Assembly (NCBI RefSeq): GCF_021173675.1
Contig: NZ_JAIHON010000002.1
Span: 310,001-374,000, forward strand
Direction of reading: 5' to 3'
Length of the DNA: 64,000 nt
DNA from: Streptomyces lincolnensis
GTDB taxonomy: Bacteria; Actinomycetota; Actinomycetes; Streptomycetales; Streptomycetaceae
Positions 18,030 to 26,198 of the stretch are shown one piece after another; within the stretch, counting starts at the first letter, position 1, and each line of letters begins with the position of its first letter. The position numbers were made by a program, and so were the translations under genes. The notes under the pieces are model-generated. The model had not been told where the DNA came from, ran no database searches, and saw only the letters and a program-made list of their open reading frames with translations.

Positions 18030-19187
18030 ATGCGCACCCTCCTGATCACGGGCCCCGGCGGCAGCGGTCGCACCACGGTCGCCGCCGCCACCGCTCTACG
18101 CGCCGCAGGCAACGGCACCCGCACGCTGCTCCTCAGTGCCGACCGCACCGACAGTCTCGGCGCGGTGCTGGGCGTGCCGACGGGGGCGAAGCCGGTGGAG
18201 GTCGCCGAGCGCCTCACGGCCTGGCGTCCGGACGCCACCGCCCGCTTCCGGCAGGACCTCGCCGCGTTCCAGGAGCGCGCCACCTCCGCGCTCGACCTGC
18301 TCGGCGCCTCCCGCCTGGACCCGGAGGAGGTCACACCGCTCCCGGGCGCCGAGGAACTCAGCCTGCTGCGCGCGGTGCGGGACGCGGCCCTCGCCGAGGT
18401 GCACGACCTGCTGATCGTCGACCTCCCGCCCACCCCGCAGGCGCTCGCCCTCCTCGCGCTCCCCGAGGAACTCCGCCGCTATCTGCGCCGCCTGCTCCCG
18501 CCCGAGCGGCAGGCGGCCCGCGCGCTGCGCCCCATGCTCGGCCGGCTGGCCGGCGTGCCCATGCCGGCGGAGTGGCTGTACGAGACGGCCTCCCGCTGGG
18601 ACCTGGAGCTCGGCGCCGTGGAGGCGGTCCTCGCCGACCGTGACACCGTCGTACGGATCGTCGCGGAGCCCGGCCCGGCCGGCGCCGACGCCGTGCGCAC
18701 CGCGGGACTCGCCCTCGCCCTGCGCGGCCTGCGCCCCGACGCGCTGGTGGCGAACCGGGTCGTACCGGAGGCCTGGTCCCCGGGTCTCGTCGCCCAGCAG
18801 CGCAAGGCACTGGAGGAGTGGCAGGAGACGTACGACGTCCACGGCGTACCCCATCTCGGCCACGACCCCCGCGGCACCGACGACCTCGCGGCCCTCCCGG
18901 TCCCCGGAGTCAACGACACGGACTCCACCGTCGAGTGGCCCGTCACCGACAGGCTCGCCGAGGAGGGCGTGCTGGTCTGGCACCTCCCGCTGCCCGGCGC
19001 GATACGCGAGGAGCTGGACCTGATCCGGCGCGGCGACGAACTCGTCCTGGCGGCGGGCCCGTTCCGGCGGATCGTTCCGCTGCCGTCGGCCCTGCGCCGC
19101 TGCACCGTGGACGGCGCCGCGCTGCGCGAGGGCGAACTGCGGATCCGATTCGCCCCGGACCCCGATCTCTGGCCGCAGACCCCGTGA
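18030..19187 (+). CDS. ArsA/GET3-like ATPase with altered Walker A motif
   Basis: This 385-residue protein aligns in pattern with ArsA/GET3 P-loop ATPases: N-terminal nucleotide loop GPGGSGRTT, a DLLIVDLPPTPQALALL block matching the ArsA D-x-A-P-T region, and a C-terminal beta-rich extension. The usual deviant Walker A is GKGGVGKTT. Here the signature lysine is Pro9 and the P-loop lysine is Arg14, so hydrolysis may be weak or lost. The mycobacterial neighbour family Rv2184c is of unknown function. ATG 18030 lies eight bases after a TACGGT box, suggesting a leaderless mRNA. An arsenite role is not supported. Confidence 0.8.
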   Translation: MRTLLITGPGGSGRTTVAAATALRAAGNGTRTLLLSADRTDSLGAVLGVPTGAKPVEVAERLTAWRPDATARFRQDLAAFQERATSALDLLGASRLDPEEVTPLPGAEELSLLRAVRDAALAEVHDLLIVDLPPTPQALALLALPEELRRYLRRLLPPERQAARALRPMLGRLAGVPMPAEWLYETASRWDLELGAVEAVLADRDTVVRIVAEPGPAGADAVRTAGLALALRGLRPDALVANRVVPEAWSPGLVAQQRKALEEWQETYDVHGVPHLGHDPRGTDDLAALPVPGVNDTDSTVEWPVTDRLAEEGVLVWHLPLPGAIREELDLIRRGDELVLAAGPFRRIVPLPSALRRCTVDGAALREGELRIRFAPDPDLWPQTP

Positions 19188-19244
19188 ACCGGGTACGCCC
19201 GTTCGGGTAACGTCGGAGGGACGAACCGTAGTCAGGAGTCCGTC

Positions 19245-19751
19245 ATGAGCGAAGAGCTCCGCCCGTCCGACGCCGGTGACAGCGAGGCGATCGACGAGGT
19301 GCGGGCGAGCGACGCCGACGCCTGGGCGACCGCGTGCGCCGAGGACCTCGCCGCCGAGAAGGCCCGCCGCCGCGCCGAGTACGGCCCGCCGCCCGGCTCG
19401 GCCGCCGAGGAACTGCGCAGGCTCGTCGACACCGTCGCCGAGAAGCTCGACAAGCTGTCGGGCCTGCAGTCCCCGCTGCTCGGCGCGGTCGCGGGACCCG
19501 CCGCCCAGCAGGTGGTCAAGCAGGTCGTCCAGCAGGCCAAGGCGGCCGTCGAGCCCGTCATCGAACGCAACCCGGACGTCTTCGACCACCTCGCGGCGGC
19601 GGGCAACGAACTGCTGGCCGCCTACCGCTCCGCCGTCCAGGCCCAGGAGGGCCGCTGGACGGGCCGCGACACCGCCCCGCGCGACCTGGACGAGAGCCCC
19701 CGCGACAAAGGCGACGAGGCGGGCCCCGGCCAGCGCATCGACCTGGACTGA
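19245..19751 (+). CDS. DUF5304/SCO2127-type protein upstream of glkA
   Basis: This 168-residue acidic protein has no known catalytic motif. Most of it looks helical, with a central amphipathic segment VVKQVVQQAKAAVEPVIERN and a charged disordered tail. By position directly upstream of the glucose kinase and by its character it matches SCO2127 of S. coelicolor. That gene is reported to stimulate glkA expression and to take part in glucose repression (literature recalled, not checked). The ATG has AGGAG close upstream. It ends 66 bases before glkA and may be partly co-transcribed with it. Confidence 0.75.
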   Translation: MSEELRPSDAGDSEAIDEVRASDADAWATACAEDLAAEKARRRAEYGPPPGSAAEELRRLVDTVAEKLDKLSGLQSPLLGAVAGPAAQQVVKQVVQQAKAAVEPVIERNPDVFDHLAAAGNELLAAYRSAVQAQEGRWTGRDTAPRDLDESPRDKGDEAGPGQRIDLD

Positions 19752-19817
19752 AACCCCTGACGGCAGGGCCTCGGGTACGGTTGGCCGTAGCGGGGCTCGA
19801 CCGAAACTGAGGGATTC

Positions 19818-20771
19818 ATGGGACTCACCATCGGCGTCGACATCGGCGGCACGAAGATCGCGGCCGGCGTGGTCGATGAGGAAGGCAACATCCTCTCGAC
19901 CCACAAGGTGCCGACCCCGGGCACGCCCGAGGGCATCGTGGACGCCATCGCCTCCGCGGTGGAAGGCGCCCGTGCCGGGCACGAGATCGTCGGCGTGGGC
20001 ATCGGTGCGGCCGGGTACGTCAACCGCCAGCGCTCCACGGTCTACTTCGCGCCCAACATCGACTGGCGCAACGAGCCGCTGAAGGAGAAGGTCGAGGCCC
20101 GCGTGGGCCTCCCGGTCGTCGTGGAGAACGACGCCAACGCCGCCGCCTGGGGCGAGTACAAGTTCGGCGGCGGCAAGGGGCACCGCAACGTCATCTGCAT
20201 CACGCTCGGCACCGGCCTCGGCGGCGGCATCATCATCGGCAACAAGCTGCGCCGTGGTCACTTCGGCGTCGCCGCCGAGTTCGGCCACATCCGCATGGTG
20301 CCGGACGGCCTGCTGTGCGGCTGCGGCTCGCAGGGCTGCTGGGAGCAGTACGCCTCCGGCCGCGCCCTCGTGCGGTACGCCAGGCAGCGCGCCAACGCCA
20401 CCCCGGAGAACGCCGAGCTGCTCCTCGGCCTCGGCGACGGCACCCCCGACGGCATCGAGGGCAAGCACATCTCCATGGCCGCCCGCCAGGGCGACCCGGT
20501 CGCCGTCGACTCCTACCGCGAGCTCGCCCGCTGGGCCGGCGCCGGTCTGGCCGACCTCGCCTCCCTCTTCGACCCCTCCGCCTTCATCGTCGGCGGCGGC
20601 CTCTCCGACGAGGGCGAACTCGTCCTCGACCCCATCCGCAAGTCCTACAAGCGCTGGCTGGTCGGCGGCAACTGGCGCCCGGTCGCCGACGTCATCGCCG
20701 CCCAACTGGGCAACAAGGCGGGCTTGGTAGGAGCAGCGGACCTGGCAAGGGAACCGGACCCGATCATGTAG
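19818..20771 (+). CDS. glkA: Glucokinase, ROK family
   Basis: This 317-residue enzyme has the ATP phosphate loop DIGGTK (8-13) and catalytic D105 in ENDANAAAWGE. The zinc-binding residues H157, C167, C169 and C174 of the ROK CGCGSQGCWEQYASG motif are all present at the spacing known for Streptomyces GlkA. It phosphorylates glucose to glucose 6-phosphate with ATP and is the central factor of carbon catabolite repression in Streptomyces. GAGGGA precedes the ATG. It follows the SCO2127-type gene, as in S. coelicolor. Confidence 0.97.
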   Translation: MGLTIGVDIGGTKIAAGVVDEEGNILSTHKVPTPGTPEGIVDAIASAVEGARAGHEIVGVGIGAAGYVNRQRSTVYFAPNIDWRNEPLKEKVEARVGLPVVVENDANAAAWGEYKFGGGKGHRNVICITLGTGLGGGIIIGNKLRRGHFGVAAEFGHIRMVPDGLLCGCGSQGCWEQYASGRALVRYARQRANATPENAELLLGLGDGTPDGIEGKHISMAARQGDPVAVDSYRELARWAGAGLADLASLFDPSAFIVGGGLSDEGELVLDPIRKSYKRWLVGGNWRPVADVIAAQLGNKAGLVGAADLAREPDPIM

Positions 20772-20792
20772 CAGGGGGCGACTGACCCCACT

Positions 20793-20880
20793 CAGGGGCG
20801 CGGGGCTGTATAAACATGCGGCTCCGCCGCGTGGGCGCGACAAGCCACGACGTACCGGCAGTCGCGCACAACCCTCGCGC
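20793..20880. repeat. Dispersed intergenic repeat, variant copy B, after glkA
   Basis: The segment begins AGGGGCGCGGGGCTG and continues with GCGGCTCCGCCGCGTGGGCG, containing the hairpin GCGGCTCCGCCGC. This is a recurring tail-type element of Streptomyces chromosomes. Its start is the complement of the CCCGCGCCCCT core in copies A and C. It probably also ends glkA transcription. Confidence 0.6.
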
Positions 20881-20909
20881 CCCGAGTCATTGGGCGTACG
20901 TTAAGGACC

Positions 20910-21668
20910 ATGGCGCCGCTCCCACAGTCCCGCACAGACCCCGACGGTTCAGCCCTCATCCGCGTACTCAGCTACAACATCCGCTCGATGCGCGACGACA
21001 CAGACGCCCTGGCCAGAGTCATCACCGCCTGCGCCCCCGACCTCGTCCTCGTCCAGGAAGCCCCCCGCTTCTTCCGCTGGCGCAAGAAACTCGCCCGGCT
21101 GGCGGCCGCCTCCGGCCAGGTGATCCTCACCGGCGGCGGCACGGCGGCGGGCCCGGCGATCCTCTGCTCGCTCCGGGCCACCGTCGAACGCACCGAGGAC
21201 ATCCTGCTCCCGCTCACCCCGGGCCACCACCGCCGCGGCTTCGCCACCGCCGTCGTACGGTTCGGCGGCGCCCGGGTCGGCGTCCTGAGCTGTCATCTCT
21301 CGCTGCAGAAGGACGAGCGGTACGACCAGAGCGGCATGCTCCTGGACCGGCTGGCCGGCATGGGCGTGGAACACGCGATCGCGGGCGGCGACCTCAACGA
21401 ACGCCCCGGCGGCCGCACCTTCACCCGGCTCGCCGAGGGCCTCCAGGACTGCTGGGCCACCACCCCGTGGGGCGGCGAGCACACCTGGACCCGCGACGCC
21501 CCCCACCGGCGCATCGACGCGATCTTCGCCACGAAGGGCGTCGAGGTGCTCGGCTGCGGGGTACCGCTGGGTCAGCCGGGTGTGACCGAAGCCGATCTCC
21601 TGGCGGCCACGGACCATCTCCCGGTCCTGGCCGCCCTCAGAATCCCGGCGAGCTGGAGCATGCGCTAG
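20910..21668 (+). CDS. Endonuclease/exonuclease/phosphatase (EEP) family hydrolase
   Basis: This 252-residue protein has the EEP signatures in order: LSYNIRSM, LVLVQEAPR with the metal-binding Glu, GGDLNERPG, RIDAIFA and the terminal ATDHLPVLA with the catalytic Asp-His. Family members cut DNA, inositol phosphates or sphingolipids. No signal peptide is present, so it is cytoplasmic and the substrate is open. TACGTT at 20897-20902 ends seven bases before the ATG, suggesting leaderless expression. Its TAG stop is shared in a CTAG tetranucleotide with the convergent gene. Confidence 0.88.
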   Translation: MAPLPQSRTDPDGSALIRVLSYNIRSMRDDTDALARVITACAPDLVLVQEAPRFFRWRKKLARLAAASGQVILTGGGTAAGPAILCSLRATVERTEDILLPLTPGHHRRGFATAVVRFGGARVGVLSCHLSLQKDERYDQSGMLLDRLAGMGVEHAIAGGDLNERPGGRTFTRLAEGLQDCWATTPWGGEHTWTRDAPHRRIDAIFATKGVEVLGCGVPLGQPGVTEADLLAATDHLPVLAALRIPASWSMR

Positions 21669-22318
21669 ACGACCGCGCCCCGCCCCGGATCGTCGTCCTC
21701 CTCGTCACCCGGCCGCATCCGCATGACCAGCGTGGCGAAGCCGCCCAGGAAGCCGCCGATGCCGAGCGTGGTGAGCCACCAGGTCATCTCCCAGCCCAGG
21801 AGGACGGCCAGCAGAAGCAGCAGCGGCCCGCCGAGGACGCCCAGCCAGGCGAACTTCGCCGTGGCGTCGGCGGCGGGCAGCGGCGGCGGCTCCGGTGGCA
21901 CGAAGTGCCCCTCGTCGTCCTCCGCGAAGTCGTCCTCGGACGGCTCCGGCACGCTGTAGTCCCGCGGTCCGACACCGGGCGCGAAGGCCACGGAGCCGCC
22001 CAGCGGCTTCGCCGGCTTGTCGTCCTTGGCGGTCTCCTCGCGCTCCTTGGGCTCCTCGGTCCCCTCGGCCTTCTTGGCCTCCTTGGTGTCCCCGGGAGCG
22101 GTGTCGCCGGACGTGTCGTCGTTGGTCTCGGGTTCCAGCAGGGCCAGGTCCTCGACCGACTTGAAGGGCTTGGCGCCCGGCGGGTCCGGCGGTTCCTCGC
22201 CGTACCCCGCGACGATGGCCGCCCACGCGGCGGCCTCGTCGAACGGGACGCTCTGCTCCACCGGCTCGCGGTCCTCGCGCTCCCCGCGGTCCTCACGCTC
22301 GGAGTCGTGCTCAGCCAC
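21665..22318 (-). CDS. Acidic membrane protein of unknown function
   Basis: This 217-residue protein starts with GTG 22318, preceded by AGGAAGGGA. The first ~150 residues are highly charged and rich in Glu, Asp, Lys and Pro, and probably disordered. Two membrane spans lie near the C-terminus (FAWLGVLGGPLLLLLAVLLG and WWLTTLGIGGFLGGFATLVM), followed by a short acidic tail. No family function is recognised. The start overlaps the stop of the upstream esterase gene by 8 bases, so the two are coupled. At its end it shares a CTAG with the convergent EEP gene. Confidence 0.75.
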   Translation of the reverse strand: MAEHDSEREDRGEREDREPVEQSVPFDEAAAWAAIVAGYGEEPPDPPGAKPFKSVEDLALLEPETNDDTSGDTAPGDTKEAKKAEGTEEPKEREETAKDDKPAKPLGGSVAFAPGVGPRDYSVPEPSEDDFAEDDEGHFVPPEPPPLPAADATAKFAWLGVLGGPLLLLLAVLLGWEMTWWLTTLGIGGFLGGFATLVMRMRPGDEEDDDPGRGAVV

Positions 22319-23141
22319 CTGTGGCCGTCCCTTCCTGCTGGCTCGATCGGCCGGCCTCGGCCGCCTCCTCGCCGACACCGGGTGCGAGCCGGCCGATGAA
22401 CGCGAGGCTCTCCGCGAAGATCCGGTCCGCGTCATGGTCCAACGTCGCCACGTGGTAGCTCTGTTCCAGCACGATCTCCTGTACGTCGATGGAGGACACC
22501 CGGCTCAGCACCCGCGCCGAGTCGGCTGCCGGCACCACATGGTCCACGGCGCTGCGCAGGACCAGCAGCGGCTGGGTGACCTGCGGAAGCTCGCCGTCGA
22601 CCAGGCGGAAGAAGGTGCGCAGGGAGTGCGCGGCACGCAGCGGCACCCGCTCGTACCCCAGCTCGGCCTCGCCCTCCTTGGCGATGTCGCTGGCGATGCC
22701 CCGCGTCGTCCGGACGAGGTGATGGACCACCGGGAGGGCGTGCGCGGCCAGTCCGTGCATCCGGTTCGCCGGATTGACGACCACCACACCGGTGACCGCG
22801 TCCCCGTGCCTGGCGGCCAGCCGGAGCGCGAGTGTGCCGCCCATCGACAGGCCCGCCACGAACACCCGCTCGCACCTGTCGCCCAGCAGGCGCAGTTCGC
22901 GGTCCACCTCGGCGTACCAGTCCTGCCAGCCGGTGAGCTGCATGTCCTCCCAGCGGGTGCCGTGCCCGGGCAGCAGCGGCAGCGAGACGGTCAGGCCGCG
23001 CGCGGCGAGATGCTCCGCCCAGGGGCGCAGCGACTGGGGGGAACCGGTGAAGCCGTGGCAGAGGAGGACGCCTACCTCCCCGCCCTCGTGGCGGAACGGC
23101 TCGGCTCCGGGCAGGACCGGCACCTTCGGTCTCCTGTTCAT
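22311..23141 (-). CDS. Alpha/beta hydrolase, monoacylglycerol lipase/carboxylesterase type
   Basis: This ~276-residue protein has the oxyanion segment VLLCHGFTGSP, nucleophile elbow GLSMGG, an acid in SAVDHVVP and the catalytic His in SYHVATLDHD. The pattern fits Est30/monoacylglycerol-lipase-like esterases acting on short acyl esters in the cytoplasm. The start at ATG 23141 (MNRRPKVPVLPG) is chosen by family N-terminus. ATG 23198 and TTG 23204 are also open, and a repeated GACGTGCGTGTTC lies between them. It is divergent from plsC and coupled to the downstream membrane protein. Confidence 0.85.
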   Translation of the reverse strand: MNRRPKVPVLPGAEPFRHEGGEVGVLLCHGFTGSPQSLRPWAEHLAARGLTVSLPLLPGHGTRWEDMQLTGWQDWYAEVDRELRLLGDRCERVFVAGLSMGGTLALRLAARHGDAVTGVVVVNPANRMHGLAAHALPVVHHLVRTTRGIASDIAKEGEAELGYERVPLRAAHSLRTFFRLVDGELPQVTQPLLVLRSAVDHVVPAADSARVLSRVSSIDVQEIVLEQSYHVATLDHDADRIFAESLAFIGRLAPGVGEEAAEAGRSSQQEGTATGG

Positions 23142-23331
23142 GAGAGGGACGTGCGTGTTCGCGGGCGTGTTCGGACGTGCGTGTTCATGAGAAGGCATGC
23201 GCAAAGCGAGGTGTGATGCGAAGTCCAGGTGGCTTCACCGTACGCGACCGCACTGACACCGACCAGGGCCGTCGGGCTCATTGGCGGTGCTCCGGGTTAA
23301 GGTCTGATCTACGGATACAGGAGGCACGCGG

Positions 23332-24159
23332 GTGTTGTACGGCACGATGAAGGTCGCCATCGGAGGGCCGCTGAAGGTCGCCTTCAGGCCCTGGGTGGAG
23401 GGACTGGAGAACATCCCGGCCGAGGGCGCCGCGATCCTGGCGAGCAACCACCTGTCGTTCTCCGACTCGTTCTTCCTGCCCGCGGTCCTGGGCCGCAAGG
23501 TGACCTTCATCGCGAAGGCCGAGTACTTCACCACGCCCGGCGTCAAGGGCCGCCTCACGGCCGCGTTCTTCAAGGGCGTGGGCCAGCTCCCGGTGGACCG
23601 TTCCGGCGCCCGGGGCGCGGGCGAGGCGGCCATCAAGAGCGGTATCGAGGTGCTGGAGAGCGGTGAGCTGTTCGGGATCTACCCGGAGGGCACCCGCTCG
23701 CCCGACGGCCGCCTCTACCGGGGCAAGCCCGGCGGCCTCGCGCGCGTGGCGCTCGCCACCGGCGCGCCGGTCATCCCGGTGGCGATGATCGACACCGAGA
23801 AGATCCAGCCGCCGGGCAAGGTGATGCCCAAGCTGATGAGGCCGGGCATCCGGATCGGCCGCCCCCTCGACTTCAGCCGCTACCAGGGCATGGAGCACGA
23901 CCGCTTCGTCCTGCGCGCCCTGACCGACGAGGTCATGTACGAGATCATGAAGCTCTCCGGCCAGGAGTACGTCGACATGTACGCGACGGCCGCCAAGCGG
24001 CAGATCGCGGAGGCGGCCAAGGCCGAGAAGGACGCGGAGAAGGCCGCCAAGGCCGCGCTCGCGAAGGCGGAGAAGGCGGAGAAGGAGAAGGCGGAGAAGG
24101 AGAAGGCGGAGAGGACGGAGAAGGACGCGAGGGCGGAGACGGAGCCGTCGGGGTCCTAG
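23332..24159 (+). CDS. Lysophospholipid/1-acylglycerol-3-phosphate acyltransferase (PlsC-like)
   Basis: This 275-residue membrane-associated enzyme has the acyltransferase motifs NHLSFSD (H-x4-D), GQLPVDRSG, YPEGTRSPDG and the late PVAMI block. It transfers an acyl chain from acyl-CoA or acyl-ACP to lysophosphatidate or a related lipid. GTG 23332 is supported by AGGAGG at 23319-23324, seven bases upstream. The last ~55 residues are a Lys/Glu/Ala repeat tail (units like AEKAEKEK) outside the catalytic domain, encoded by a polypurine tract. A PlsC family gene (Rv2182c) occupies the same neighbourhood in mycobacteria. Confidence 0.9.
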   Translation: MLYGTMKVAIGGPLKVAFRPWVEGLENIPAEGAAILASNHLSFSDSFFLPAVLGRKVTFIAKAEYFTTPGVKGRLTAAFFKGVGQLPVDRSGARGAGEAAIKSGIEVLESGELFGIYPEGTRSPDGRLYRGKPGGLARVALATGAPVIPVAMIDTEKIQPPGKVMPKLMRPGIRIGRPLDFSRYQGMEHDRFVLRALTDEVMYEIMKLSGQEYVDMYATAAKRQIAEAAKAEKDAEKAAKAALAKAEKAEKEKAEKEKAERTEKDARAETEPSGS

Positions 24160-24187
24160 GATCCTGAGACACGGCAGTCCGGGCGGG

Positions 24188-25414
24188 GTGGGGGAGATGG
24201 CCAAACGCGTTCGCGTCATGCGGATGTCGGTCGAGCAGCCGCTGTGGCGCGCGCTCACCGGCTACCGGGTGCTCACCATGCTGTACGCGATGGGGCTCTT
24301 CGTCAGCCAGTACGACACCTTCGACCGGCCCCGCATCGCGTACGTCTACTACGGCGTCCTGTTCGTCTGGACGCTCGCCACCCTGCCCCGCGTCCAGAAC
24401 GCGGCGGCCTGCACCAAGCGCTTCCTCGCCGCCGACCTCTCCATCGCGCTCACCGGCATCGTCCTGACCCCGCTGGCCGTCAACGACCACCACATCCAGA
24501 CCGGCGGCCCCACCCTGCCGTCGATATGGACGGCCGGATCGGTCCTGGCGTTCGCCATCAAGGGCGGCTGGCGCTGGGCCGCCTTCGCCTCCACCACGGT
24601 CGCCGTCGCCAACCTGATCGAGCGTGGCACCTGGGCCCGGGACACCGTCCACAACGTGATCCTGGTCTGGGTCGCCTCCATCGCCATCGGCTACGTCGTC
24701 GAGGTCGCCCGCGCCTCCGAGCGCACCCTCGCCCGCGCCCTGGAGATCGAGGCCGCCACCCGGGAGCGGGAGCGCCTGGCCCGGGACATCCACGACAGCG
24801 TGCTCCAGGTGCTGGCGATGGTGCAGCGCCGCGGCGCGGTCCTCGGCGGCGAGGCGGCCGAGCTGGGCCGGATGGCCGGCGAGCAGGAGGTCGCGCTGCG
24901 CACCCTGGTCTCCGGCGGGCTGGCCCCCGTCTCCCGGATCTCGGAGGACGCGGCCGAGGGGGCCGTCGTACGGGCCGTCGACGAGCCGGAGGAGCCTTCC
25001 GGGCCCGTCGACCTGCGCGCGCTGCTCGCCCCGTACGCCTCCGCGAAGGTCAACCTCGCCGAGCCCGGCGCCCCGGTACCGCTGCCCCCGGCCTCGGCGC
25101 GGGAGCTGGCCGCGGCCGTCGGCGCCGCCCTGGACAATGTCCACCGGCACGCCGGCGAGGACGCGCGCGCGTGGATCCTGGTCGAGGACGAGCCCGACGA
25201 GGTGATCGTGACCGTCCGCGACGACGGCCCCGGCATCCCCGAGGGCAGGCTCGCGCAGGCCGAGGGGGAGGGGCGGCTCGGGGTGGCCCTGTCGATCCGG
25301 GGCAGGCTGCGCGAGATCGGCGGCAGCGCCGAGCTGATCTCGATTCCCGGGCAGGGCACGGAAGTGGAGCTGAAGGTACCGAAGGTCTCACGGGGGAAGG
25401 CAGGCACACGATGA
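24188..25414 (+). CDS. macS: Sensor histidine kinase of NarL/DesK type, MacS-like
   Basis: This 408-residue kinase has an N-terminal block of about five membrane spans (25-175, DUF5931-like). The HisKA_3 dimerisation helix has H202 in RLARDIHDSVLQVL, and the C-terminal ATPase domain has DNVHRHAG and RDDGPGIP. The layout and its position between plsC and pfkA match MacS (SCO2121) of S. coelicolor, which with MacR controls morphogenesis and actinorhodin (recalled literature). GTG 24188 is the longest start; ATG 24197 is an alternative. It overlaps the regulator gene by ATGA. Confidence 0.85.
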   Translation: MGEMAKRVRVMRMSVEQPLWRALTGYRVLTMLYAMGLFVSQYDTFDRPRIAYVYYGVLFVWTLATLPRVQNAAACTKRFLAADLSIALTGIVLTPLAVNDHHIQTGGPTLPSIWTAGSVLAFAIKGGWRWAAFASTTVAVANLIERGTWARDTVHNVILVWVASIAIGYVVEVARASERTLARALEIEAATRERERLARDIHDSVLQVLAMVQRRGAVLGGEAAELGRMAGEQEVALRTLVSGGLAPVSRISEDAAEGAVVRAVDEPEEPSGPVDLRALLAPYASAKVNLAEPGAPVPLPPASARELAAAVGAALDNVHRHAGEDARAWILVEDEPDEVIVTVRDDGPGIPEGRLAQAEGEGRLGVALSIRGRLREIGGSAELISIPGQGTEVELKVPKVSRGKAGTR

Positions 25415-26085
25415 GTGACAAGGGCCCGATCAAGGTCATGGTCGTCGACGACCACCCCATGTGGCGCGACGCCGTCGCCCGTGACCTGGGGGAGTCCGGT
25501 TTCGACGTGGTCGCCACCGCGGGCGACGGCGAACAGGCGGTACGCCGGGCCAAGGCGGCCGCCCCCGACGTCCTGGTGCTCGACCTCAACCTGCCGGCCA
25601 AGCCCGGCGTCCAGGTCTGCAAGGAACTCGTCGGCCACAACCCGGCCCTCAGGGTCCTGGTGCTGTCGGCGAGCGGGGAGCACGCCGACGTCCTGGAGGC
25701 GGTGAAGTCGGGCGCGACCGGCTACCTGCTGAAGTCGGCCTCCACGGAGGAACTGCTCGACGCGGTCCGCCGTACGGCCGTCGGCGACCCGGTCTTCACC
25801 CCCGGCCTCGCCGGACTGGTCCTCGGCGAGTACCGCCGCCTCGCCTCCGAGCCGGCGCCGGCCGCCGACCCCGACCAGCCCAGGGCCCCGGAACTCACCG
25901 ACCGCGAGACCGAGGTGCTGCGGCTGGTCGCCAAGGGCCTGAGCTACAAGCAGATCGCCGAGCGTCTGGTGATCTCCCACCGCACGGTCCAGAACCACGT
26001 CCAGAACACCCTCGGCAAGCTCCAACTGCACAACAGGGTCGAGCTGGTGCGCTACGCGATAGAGCGCGGACTCGACGACGAGTGA
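25411..26085 (+). CDS. macR: NarL/FixJ-family response regulator, MacR-like
   Basis: This 224-residue protein has a receiver domain with phospho-acceptor D58 (VLVLDLNLP) and the switch Lys in GYLLKSAS. A C-terminal LuxR-type helix-turn-helix follows (LTDRETEVLRLVAKGLSYKQ). Coupled translation with the kinase gene (ATGA overlap) marks them as a cognate pair. From recalled literature, MacR binds TGAGTAC-N2-GTACTCA and controls membrane-protein genes. A partial match to this box occurs at 44884-44899 in this window. The gene end is extended by a decayed repeat series. Confidence 0.88.
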   Translation: MSDKGPIKVMVVDDHPMWRDAVARDLGESGFDVVATAGDGEQAVRRAKAAAPDVLVLDLNLPAKPGVQVCKELVGHNPALRVLVLSASGEHADVLEAVKSGATGYLLKSASTEELLDAVRRTAVGDPVFTPGLAGLVLGEYRRLASEPAPAADPDQPRAPELTDRETEVLRLVAKGLSYKQIAERLVISHRTVQNHVQNTLGKLQLHNRVELVRYAIERGLDDE

Positions 26086-26150
26086 CGTCTCCCGGTGGCG
26101 AAGCGAAGTCTCCCGACGACGAGTGAGATCTCTCGACGCCGGGTGAGACC
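26073..26150 (+). repeat. Four ~20-base imperfect repeats starting at the end of macR
   Basis: Units of the form CGACGAGTGACGTCTCCCGG begin near 26076 and recur about every 20 bases, each with a GTGA or CGAAG core. The first contains the macR stop codon. It is the second case in the window where a gene end has been multiplied into the following spacer. Confidence 0.55.
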
Positions 26151-26198
26151 CGCGCCACACTGCCCTTCGTCAGGTACCTGCGGCGAAGGGACTTTTCC

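Noticed and set aside
18096..20843. Minus-strand open frame of about 915 codons opposite the ArsA-like, DUF5304 and glkA genes
   Set aside because: It is a mirror frame of three well-supported genes, with no recognisable domain.
24244..26085. Apparent 613-codon frame fusing kinase-region sequence to the MacR-type regulator
   Set aside because: The first ~390 codons are an out-of-frame reading of the kinase gene. Only the part from 25411 is the real regulator.
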